DNA of 16,600 bases from Marinilabilia sp. UBA5340. Its GTDB lineage: Bacteria > Bacteroidota > Bacteroidia > Bacteroidales > Marinilabiliaceae. Below the pieces are notes generated by a model that had not been told where the DNA came from, did not search any database, and saw only the letters and a list, made by a program, of their open reading frames with translations. The stretch lies in NCBI GenBank assembly GCA_002411085.1, contig DHQK01000159.1, positions 1 to 16,600 of the forward strand, read 5' to 3'. Below are positions 1 to 5,900 of this stretch, one piece after another. The position numbers were made by a program, and so were the translations under genes. Position 1 is the first letter of the stretch; every line of letters begins with the position of its first letter.

Positions 1-341
1 GTACCTCCGGAGGCTACATATCCGTCATATTGACCGGGTCCGCAAAGTAAAATGTCTTCAGCTACGATGCCAATGAGTTCTTTTTCCAGTTTTTGGGTTC
101 CTGCAAAAAAAGGCTCCGATTCGCCCATGGTATGGCACCCTATGTGATTGGGGTTGTCCACCATCGTTTTCAGGAATGGGGCATTGTTCAAATAGGCAGG
201 ATCCATATTGAAGACATTCTCATCCAGGTGAGATGCGGGGATTCCCAGGATGCTGCGCTCGTGATAATCCACGTTTTGTTCGAGAGCCTTGTTTACCTTC
301 TCTTTTATTTCGCTGTTAGTGAGTTTTTTCCAGTATTGCAT
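1..341 (-). CDS. PLP-dependent group II decarboxylase, N-terminal part
   Basis: This is the first 113 codons of a gene that runs off the left edge of the window. The translation starts MQYWKKLT and contains NPNHIGCHTMGESEPFF, then a stretch ending YDGYVASGGT. This pattern is typical of group II pyridoxal-phosphate decarboxylases (the glutamate/tyrosine/aromatic amino acid decarboxylase superfamily); the SGGT segment lies near the PLP phosphate-binding region. The catalytic lysine lies outside the window, so the substrate cannot be assigned. The ATG at 339-341 was chosen because similarity begins soon after it and a -7-like box lies just upstream. The gene is divergent from the oxidoreductase at 618 and there is no visible functional link between them. 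Family assignment is fairly sure; the amino acid decarboxylated is unknown. Confidence 0.8.
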   Translation of the reverse strand, partial: MQYWKKLTNSEIKEKVNKALEQNVDYHERSILGIPASHLDENVFNMDPAYLNNAPFLKTMVDNPNHIGCHTMGESEPFFAGTQKLEKELIGIVAEDILLCGPGQYDGYVASGG

Positions 342-356
342 AACGGTCTTTTTTTG

Positions 357-364
357 CAAAATTA
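357..364 (-). promoter_or_regulatory. Candidate -7 promoter box for the decarboxylase
   Basis: On the minus strand these bases read TAATTTTG, an exact match to the Bacteroidota sigma-ABfr -7 consensus TAnnTTTG. The start codon is 15 bases downstream, so the leader would be very short. No well-spaced -33 TTTG is visible. An 8-base match in AT-rich DNA can arise by chance. Confidence 0.35.
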
Positions 365-496
365 CATTTTTTGTGAGCCAAAAACATTGATAAATCATAG
401 GATGGTCAATTCAATGCCGGCAGTTTTTTCAACAAAGCCATTTTCAGGATTAACCTGATATATTTCTTGTCCCAAAGAGGGTGTTGAAAACAAATA

Positions 497-529
497 TTTT
501 GTATTCTAAAGTTAATTTTTTTAATTTTC
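497..529 (+). promoter_or_regulatory. Candidate promoter for the oxidoreductase/DUF1080 unit
   Basis: TTTTG at 497-501 and TAATTTTC at 522-529 are separated by 20 bases, close to the Bacteroidota -33/-7 arrangement (TTTG, about 19-21 bases, TAnnTTTG). The last base of the -7 box deviates. The implied transcript start near 536 leaves a leader of about 80 bases. Nothing else recognisable was found in the divergent spacer 342-617. Confidence 0.35.
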
Positions 530-617
530 AGAAGAATTTCGTTAAAAAAGTGCTGTTTCATTTTTTGTCAGCAATCAGGCGGAATACTCTTAATCACACA
601 ATTAATAAACTAAAAAA

Positions 618-2102
618 ATGGAAAACAGTAACAATTCAGGCGGCTTGAGCAGACGCCGGTTTATCCGTAATTCGGCTGCCATTGCAGCAGGGATGACCAT
701 TATTCCCAATGTGGCAATGGGAGGCGCTCTGGGACGAAAAGCTCCCAGTGACAAATTGAATATTGCCGGAGTCGGTGTTGGCGGCCGGGGATTTGCAGTT
801 CTCAAAGCTATGGAAAGCGAGAATATTGTTGCGCTTTGTGATGTAGACTGGAAATATGCCCAAAAAGCCTTTGATCATTTCCCAAAAGCTAAAAAGTATT
901 GGGATTGGCGTAAAATGTTTGATGAGTTGGGTGACTCTATTGATGCAGTGGTGGTGGCCACGGCCGACCACACACATGCTATTATTGCAGCAACAGCAAT
1001 CACTATGGGTAAGCATGTATATGTAGAGAAGCCACTTACGCACACTGTTTATGAGTCTCGTTTGCTAACCAAACTGGCAGAAAAGTATAAGGTGGCCACC
1101 CAGATGGGGAATCAGGGAGCTTCCGGTGACGGGGTGGCTCTTTCTACCGAATGGCTCATGAATAATGAGATAGGTGAGGTGACCAAAGTGGAGGCCTTTA
1201 CTGATCGTCCTATCTGGCCTCAGGGATTAAACGTTCCCAAACAGGGGCAGTGGGTACCCGATACGCTCGACTGGGATCTCTTTATCGGTCCCGCAGAAAT
1301 GCGTCCATACAATGAAATCTATACTCCCTGGAATTTCCGTGGCTGGTGGGATTTTGGTACCGGCGCGCTGGGTGATATGGCCTGTCATATTCTTCATCCT
1401 GCTTTTAAAGGACTTGACCTGGGGTATCCTACCAAAGCGCAGGGAAGTTCTACCTTATTACTGACTGAGTCGGCTCCTACTGCACAGCGGGTTCGCATGA
1501 CTTTCCCCGAAAGAGGTAAAAAAGGAAAGATGAATTTACCAGAGGTGGATGTTCACTGGTACGATGGTGGGTTGCAGCCCCTGAAACCTGACGGGTGGCC
1601 TGCCGGCAAAGATATGAATCAGTATGGTGGTGGTGTTTTATTCCATGGTACCAAAGATATGCTGATAACCGGATGTTATGGTCGGGATCCCTGGTTACTC
1701 TCAGGCCGGGTTCCCAATGTGCCTAAAACCGAGCGCAGGGTGGAATTGAGCCATGAAATGGACTGGGTACGTGCCTGTAAGGAAAATGCTGCCAACCGTC
1801 AGGAAACCAATTCTCCCTTCAGTGAAGCAGGGCCCTTCAACGAAATGGTGGTGATGGGTGTACTGGCTGTAAGATTGCAGGCTTTGAACAAGGAACTGGA
1901 GTGGGATGGTGAAAAAATGGAATTCACCAATATTAAAGATGATGAAACCATTCGTACCGTAATTGAGGATGGTTTTGAAATTCATGACGGACATCCCACT
2001 TTTAATCAGACGTGGACAGACCCGGTGAATGCCAAAGCTTTTGCTCAGGAATTGATTAAGCATAACTACCGCAATGGCTGGAGCCTGCCTCCCATGCCTT
2101 AA
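618..2102 (+). CDS. Tat-exported Gfo/Idh/MocA-family oxidoreductase
   Basis: A 494-residue NAD(P)-dependent oxidoreductase of the Gfo/Idh/MocA family, predicted to act outside the cytoplasm. The N-terminus carries a twin-arginine signal (SRRRFIRNSA, residues 11-20) followed by a short alanine-rich hydrophobic stretch. The Rossmann glycine motif GVGVGGRG is at 51-58 and the family EKP motif (VEKPL, residues 136-140) supplies the catalytic lysine K138. A histidine-rich segment GDMACHILHP lies at 252-261 in the C-terminal domain. Tat export fits a protein folded around a tightly held nucleotide cofactor. It precedes a DUF1080 lipoprotein by 87 bp on the same strand with only weak hairpins between (for example CCGGA/TCCGG at 2145-2159), so the two are probably co-transcribed. 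In that context it may oxidise the C3 hydroxyl of a glycoside so that the partner can cleave the 3-keto product; this is inference. GH109 glycosidases belong to the same superfamily and remain an alternative. The substrate is unknown. Confidence 0.88.
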   Translation: MENSNNSGGLSRRRFIRNSAAIAAGMTIIPNVAMGGALGRKAPSDKLNIAGVGVGGRGFAVLKAMESENIVALCDVDWKYAQKAFDHFPKAKKYWDWRKMFDELGDSIDAVVVATADHTHAIIAATAITMGKHVYVEKPLTHTVYESRLLTKLAEKYKVATQMGNQGASGDGVALSTEWLMNNEIGEVTKVEAFTDRPIWPQGLNVPKQGQWVPDTLDWDLFIGPAEMRPYNEIYTPWNFRGWWDFGTGALGDMACHILHPAFKGLDLGYPTKAQGSSTLLLTESAPTAQRVRMTFPERGKKGKMNLPEVDVHWYDGGLQPLKPDGWPAGKDMNQYGGGVLFHGTKDMLITGCYGRDPWLLSGRVPNVPKTERRVELSHEMDWVRACKENAANRQETNSPFSEAGPFNEMVVMGVLAVRLQALNKELEWDGEKMEFTNIKDDETIRTVIEDGFEIHDGHPTFNQTWTDPVNAKAFAQELIKHNYRNGWSLPPMP

Positions 2103-2189
2103 TTGCAGATAGAGGGCTCCTTATCGGAGTAGGAATAATAAAATCCGGAGATATTCCGGGAGAATTTAAAACCTAAAAAGCTAATATAT

Positions 2190-3002
2190 ATGAAGACCAA
2201 ACAAATAGGAATGGCCATTATTGCCGGTGCTTTTATTTTTAGTGCCTGTGGAATGGGAGGACAAAAAAAGTCTGAAGAACAAAGTGAAGAAACAAAATCG
2301 GTAAAAGTGGAAGAAAAAGCACCTCTGAACGGATTGACCGAAGAAGAGAAAGCAGACGGGTGGATGCTGCTTTTTAACGGGGAGAATTTTGATGGTTGGC
2401 GCGGGTACAATCAGGATACCGTCCCCGGGGCATGGACTATTGATGACAATGCTATTAAAATCAATGGTTCGGGTGAAGGAGAGGCCGGAGCTGAAGATGG
2501 CGGAGACATTATTTACGATCAGAAATTTAAAAACTTTGAGCTCAAATTTGACTGGAAAGTCTCCAAAGGCGGAAACAGCGGCGTTTTCTATATGGCCCGT
2601 GAATTTGAAGAGCTTCCCATATATCGCTCAGCACCTGAATATCAGATTCTGGACAATGAGAACCATCTGGATGCCCGTTTGGGCGTGGATGGTAATCGTC
2701 AGTCGGCTTCTTTGTACGACCTGATTCCTGCCAAACCTCAAAACAGCAAAGGGTGGGGCGAATGGAATACAGGTTCCATTATCGTTTACAAGGGAACCGT
2801 TATTCACATGCAGAATGGGGAAGTAGTACTCGAATATCACCTGTGGACTCCCGAATGGGAAGAGATGATTGAAAACAGCAAATTTAAAGGCTGGACAGAA
2901 ATGATCAATGCCGGGGGTGAAGAGCGTATGGGCTATATCGGACTTCAGGATCACGGTGATGATGTCTGGTTCCGGAATGTCAAGTTGAAAGTGATGGAGT
3001 AA
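2190..3002 (+). CDS. DUF1080 / 3-keto-disaccharide hydrolase-type lipoprotein
   Basis: A 270-residue protein of the DUF1080 family (Pfam PF06439, now called 3-keto-disaccharide hydrolase), which has a jelly-roll lectin/glucanase-like fold. The N-terminus is a lipoprotein signal with lipobox FSAC and lipidated cysteine C20, followed by a Glu/Lys-rich tether (about 25-48). Family landmarks visible are LFNGENFDGW (61-70), GGNSGVFYM (127-135), PEYQILDN (149-156), SASLYDL (172-178) and IGLQDHGDDVWFRNVKL (250-266). Known members act on 3-keto-glycosides made by Gfo/Idh/MocA enzymes, by hydrolysis or elimination-hydration. The gene directly follows such an oxidoreductase, which supports an oxidise-then-cleave pair at the cell envelope. 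Whether this copy is catalytic or only binds sugar cannot be decided by eye. A strong hairpin terminator follows the gene. Confidence 0.87.
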   Translation: MKTKQIGMAIIAGAFIFSACGMGGQKKSEEQSEETKSVKVEEKAPLNGLTEEEKADGWMLLFNGENFDGWRGYNQDTVPGAWTIDDNAIKINGSGEGEAGAEDGGDIIYDQKFKNFELKFDWKVSKGGNSGVFYMAREFEELPIYRSAPEYQILDNENHLDARLGVDGNRQSASLYDLIPAKPQNSKGWGEWNTGSIIVYKGTVIHMQNGEVVLEYHLWTPEWEEMIENSKFKGWTEMINAGGEERMGYIGLQDHGDDVWFRNVKLKVME

Positions 3003-3063
3003 TAATCCAGGCTAAAGTGATATACGAAGATTTCCTGATGATCATTTATAAGTAGACCATGTT

Positions 3064-3122
3064 AGAGCAAGGGTTGGTTTTCTGAAATATTGAAAATCAA
3101 CCCTTTTAGCTCTTGTTGTTTT
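3064..3122 (+). terminator. Hairpin terminator after the oxidoreductase/DUF1080 unit
   Basis: AAGGGTTGGTTTTC (3069-3082) pairs with GAAAATCAACCCTT (3092-3105) along 14 positions with a single G-U wobble and a 9-base loop. An outer AGAGC/GCTCT (3064-3068 with 3109-3113) extends the stem across a small bulge. A T-rich tract (TGTTGTTTT, 3114-3122) follows. It lies about 60 bp after the DUF1080 stop codon. Confidence 0.8.
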
Positions 3123-3387
3123 AAGTTTAGGAAGTTGTATTCCGTTTATAACAGGGGCCTAAGCGTCTTCAGGTGGAGAAATGGTGCTCTATGGCCCATG
3201 CTTTCCCGATGAGTCGGGGTCCTATAACATAAATAAATTTTATACTGATGAAACGAGCATGATATTTTTTAAGCATAAATATCAAAAAAGAATATGTTTA
3301 AAAAATATTATGTGAGAGCGAAGCGGTTCCATTCGTTCTCAAATTTTTAATTAGGTTTTTATCAGATAATTACAAAATTTTAAACGA
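3123..3387 (+). other. Hairpin-rich leader upstream of the GH2 gene
   Basis: This spacer has no supported gene but several inverted repeats: GGGCC/GGCCC (3155-3159 with 3193-3197), CCCGA-TGAG-TCGGG (3205-3218), GATATTT/AAATATC (3261-3267 with 3277-3283) and TGAGAGCGAA/TTCGTTCTCA (3313-3322 with 3332-3341). An 18-codon ATG frame (3294-3350, rich in Phe, Tyr, Lys and Arg) spans the last hairpin. No convincing -33/-7 pair was found. The region may be an mRNA leader with regulatory structure or a worn intergenic repeat. Confidence 0.35.
3313..3347 (+). promoter_or_regulatory. Terminator-like hairpin in the GH2 leader
   Basis: A 10-bp stem (TGAGAGCGAA with TTCGTTCTCA, one G-U wobble) closes a 9-base loop and is followed at once by AATTTTT. 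It ends about 40 bp before the GH2 start codon, where a plain terminator is not expected, so it could act as an attenuator. It could also close off a transcript entering from upstream. Confidence 0.4.
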
Positions 3388-5244
3388 ATGAAACGAGGAT
3401 TAATAATTATACTGACCATTGTGTTGTGTTCATTTTCGCTCCTTGCGAATGAGCATTTGTACCCCCTGATTACCAATGTTCCAAACAGAAACGTTCAATC
3501 GTTGAATGGACATTGGGATTATATTGTGGACCGATATGAAACAGGCTATTACGATTATCGTCTTAAGCCCAGCGAGTGGGGCTTTTTTCGGGATCAGAAA
3601 CCACAGAATGAAAGTGATCTGGTAGAATACAGCTTTGAAGATTCAAAAAAAATGTTTGTTCCCCGCGACTGGAATACCAGTGATCCGGAGCTGAAGTATT
3701 ATGAGGGAACGGTGTGGTTCCGTCGTACATTCGATTTTAATCCTGAAGAGGAAGAGCGTTATTTCCTTTACTTTGGAGCAGTTAATTATGAAGCGTTGGT
3801 ATATCTGAATGGAGAATATGTCGGTATGCACAGGGGAGGGTTTACACCCTTTAATTTTGAGGTGACAGAACACCTACGGGAAGGAGAAAATTTTGTAGTA
3901 GTGAAGGTGGATAACACCCGCCGCAAAGATGAAGTGCCCACCGTGAATACCGATTGGTGGAATTATGGAGGGATAACCCGGGATGTACTGATTATTAAAG
4001 AGGCAGCAACCTTTGTGCGGGATTTTTCCATCTCGCTTGTCGAGGATTCCTATAATGAGATATCGGGCTGGGTACAACTGGATGGGGCCGACCTCCGGAC
4101 GAAGGTCACTTTGTCTATCCCCGAATTAGACAAAGAAGTTACTATAGCTCCGGATGAAAGTGGAAGAGGTAGTTTTTCAATTGCCGCCAAACCTGAGTTG
4201 TGGTGGCCCGAAAATCCCAGGTTGTATGATGTGTCGTTGGTGGTAGATGGAAATGAGATGCACGAGCAGATAGCTTTTCGTCAGGTGACAGCTGTCGGGA
4301 GTCAGATTCATGTAAACAATAAGCCTGTATTTCTGAGGGGTATCAGTATTCATGAGGAGGCTCCTTTCCGGGCAGGCAGATTCAATTCCCCGTCGGAAGC
4401 ACATACATTGCTTTCATGGGCCCGCCAGATGAATTGTAATTTTGTGCGACTGGCCCATTATCCGCACAACGAATATATGGTTAGGGAAGCCGAGAAAATG
4501 GGGATTATGGTTTGGAGCGAGATTCCGGTTTATTGGACCATCAGTTTTGAGAATGAAGAAACATTTGCGAATGCCCGCAACCAGTTGGAGGAGATGATTG
4601 TCCGGGATAAAAACAGAGGCGCTGTTATTATATGGTCCATGGCCAATGAGACACCGGTAAGTGAGCAGCGAAATGCATTTCTGACCAGGCTTACCAAACA
4701 TGCCCGTAAGCTCGATGATTCCAGGCTTATTAGTATGGCTATGGAGAAGGAGTACCTGGATGCTTTTACACCAGTAATTAAAGATCCTTTAATGGATTTG
4801 GTAGACGTGGTCAGTTTTAATACTTATATTGGATGGTATGACGGACTGCCTGAAAAATGTGCCAAGATGACCTGGCAGTTGCCTGATGACAAGCCGGTCT
4901 TTATCAGTGAATTTGGTGCCGGGGCTCTGCAGGGCCATCATGGGAATAAAAATCAGCGATGGACAGAAGAATATCAGGAAGAGTTGTATCGACAAAGTGT
5001 GGCTATGTTCGACAAAATGAAGCTGGCCGGGACATCTCCCTGGATTTTAATGGATTTTTTATCCCCCCGAAGAGTCTTGCCCGGAATTCAAGACGGATGG
5101 AATCGCAAAGGCCTGGTGTCCGACAAGGGAATTAAGAAGAAGGCTTTCTTTATTATGAAAGACTGGTATGAAGGGAAAAAACAGCAGCGCAGGAAGCATG
5201 GTGCGGAGGGAATGGAGCCTGGGAAAACCTCCGGTTTATATTAA
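3388..5244 (+). CDS. Exported glycoside hydrolase family 2, probable beta-glucuronidase
   Basis: A 618-residue GH2 enzyme with a signal peptide (hydrophobic 4-20, likely cut near LLA-NE at 20/21). Domain order is the usual one: jelly-roll sugar-binding domain (about 35-205), immunoglobulin-like domain (about 206-300), TIM barrel (about 301-595). The acid/base is E421 in IIWSMANETP and the nucleophile is E508 in FISEFGAGAL. The segment FNTYIGWYDG (477-486) resembles the FNxYxGWY stretch of beta-glucuronidases. N572 and K574 in GWNRKGLVS match the N-x-K motif that binds the glucuronate carboxylate in E. coli GusA-type enzymes. It should therefore release D-glucuronic acid from beta-glucuronides in the periplasm or outside the cell. 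This agrees with the convergent uxaB-uxaA genes nearby. The length is near that of GusA, with a basic tail after about residue 595. Beta-galactosidase or galacturonidase activity is less likely. Confidence 0.87.
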   Translation: MKRGLIIILTIVLCSFSLLANEHLYPLITNVPNRNVQSLNGHWDYIVDRYETGYYDYRLKPSEWGFFRDQKPQNESDLVEYSFEDSKKMFVPRDWNTSDPELKYYEGTVWFRRTFDFNPEEEERYFLYFGAVNYEALVYLNGEYVGMHRGGFTPFNFEVTEHLREGENFVVVKVDNTRRKDEVPTVNTDWWNYGGITRDVLIIKEAATFVRDFSISLVEDSYNEISGWVQLDGADLRTKVTLSIPELDKEVTIAPDESGRGSFSIAAKPELWWPENPRLYDVSLVVDGNEMHEQIAFRQVTAVGSQIHVNNKPVFLRGISIHEEAPFRAGRFNSPSEAHTLLSWARQMNCNFVRLAHYPHNEYMVREAEKMGIMVWSEIPVYWTISFENEETFANARNQLEEMIVRDKNRGAVIIWSMANETPVSEQRNAFLTRLTKHARKLDDSRLISMAMEKEYLDAFTPVIKDPLMDLVDVVSFNTYIGWYDGLPEKCAKMTWQLPDDKPVFISEFGAGALQGHHGNKNQRWTEEYQEELYRQSVAMFDKMKLAGTSPWILMDFLSPRRVLPGIQDGWNRKGLVSDKGIKKKAFFIMKDWYEGKKQQRRKHGAEGMEPGKTSGLY

Positions 5245-5288
5245 GGTTAGCCCCCGGTTTTAGGCTGATATGGATATTGAGCCGTATT

Positions 5289-5320
5289 GATAATCCCCCG
5301 TCTTCAGGCGGGGGATTATC
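5289..5320. terminator. Perfect 12-bp hairpin after the GH2 gene
   Basis: GATAATCCCCCG (5289-5300) pairs perfectly with CGGGGGATTATC (5309-5320) around the 8-base loop TCTTCAGG. It starts 44 bp after the GH2 stop codon. A smaller hairpin (AGCC at 5249-5252 with GGCT at 5263-5266) precedes it. There is no clear T-tract, so it may be a REP-like palindrome rather than a classical intrinsic terminator; it could stop or stabilise the transcript in either role. Confidence 0.55.
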
Positions 5321-5425
5321 TCATAAAAGGAGCTCCTAATGGAATGTTTCAATGGTTTTGCCAGCTGTGGATTTAATAAGTTTATGTATTTGGGGCTTTC
5401 CTAAAAGAGCAATACATCGAAAAGG

Positions 5426-5694
5426 TGTCATGTTGAGTGCAGTCTTAATGCCTTTTTTTCAAAAGAATATATTCTTAGATAAGCTACCAATGACAGATTA
5501 GGTGCGGCGGATCCTTTGGCAAGCAAAGCAGCAAAGTTGAACGCCGATCCGCCGTTAGAGACGAAACTGCGGATAGGAATCCGCGGCACCTCCTCAACAA
5601 ATAACCTTTTCTGGAGTTTTAACATTGAGTAAATCAGCTTGTCATATTCCCATTATCCCCCAAAATTTAATCGGGGTAGGCACTCAGAATGACA
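5426..5694. repeat. MITE-like intergenic element with structured core
   Basis: The element is bounded by imperfect terminal inverted repeats, TGTCATGTTGAGTG (5426-5439) and CACTCAGAATGACA (5681-5694), matching at 12 of 14 positions. Inside are a 14-bp perfect palindrome (AAGAATATATTCTT, 5463-5476) and a nested structure. In that structure AGGTGC (5500-5505) pairs with GCACCT (5586-5591), enclosing GGCGGATC/GATCCGCC (5506-5513 with 5546-5553) and GCGGAT-AGGA-ATCCGC (5569-5584). The ends resemble the TGTCATTCTGAGC-type intergenic repeats known from several bacterial phyla; that resemblance is from memory. No supported gene is inside, so any movement would need an enzyme supplied from elsewhere. 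Confidence 0.55.
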
Positions 5695-5712
5695 TCAAGA
5701 TTTCACTTTTTG

Positions 5713-5764
5713 GACAGCCTCGTAATTTTATCTCTCTTTCTGACGCCATTTCCACTAGGCTGTC
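5713..5764. repeat. GACAGCCT/AGGCTGTC inverted repeat, possible IS-end remnant
   Basis: GACAGCCT (5713-5720) and AGGCTGTC (5757-5764) are perfect 8-bp inverted copies 36 bases apart. Both resemble the GAGGCTGTC-type termini of some Bacteroidota insertion sequences and MITEs. No transposase is present. The rest of the spacer (5765-5900), up to the uxaA stop codon, shows only weak inverted repeats and no clear terminator for uxaA. Confidence 0.3.
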
Positions 5765-5900
5765 TCCCTTCTGAGGGTGGTTTACTCAAAAAATCATGTC
5801 ACCAATTTTACAAACCTCTGCTGCCTGCCCTAACGGCCAAGAGCTAAGAGTCAAAAGCCGTTTCAACTCTCAAACCCCATCTCTTATTCCTCGGCCCTTC

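Noticed and set aside
636..1043. 135-codon minus-strand frame opposite the oxidoreductase
   Set aside because: Cys/His-rich shadow of the Tat oxidoreductase gene; no independent support.
618..2102. Naming the oxidoreductase as a GH109 alpha-N-acetylgalactosaminidase
   Set aside because: GH109 enzymes share the fold and sometimes a Tat signal, but nothing seen here is specific to them, and the DUF1080 neighbour points to 3-keto-sugar chemistry instead.
3123..3387. tRNA or known riboswitch in the GH2 leader
   Set aside because: No T-arm consensus, no cloverleaf and no riboswitch core motif I recognise; only simple hairpins are visible.
3388..5244. GH2 protein as a lipoprotein because of a cysteine at residue 14
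   Set aside because: The residue before the cysteine is leucine and there is no lipobox; an ordinary signal peptide cut near residue 20 fits better.
5428..5625. 65-codon minus-strand open frame inside the MITE-like element
   Set aside because: It runs straight through the inverted-repeat stems, has no start context or recognisable domain, and its sequence is set by the DNA structure. It is better explained as a by-product of the repeat.
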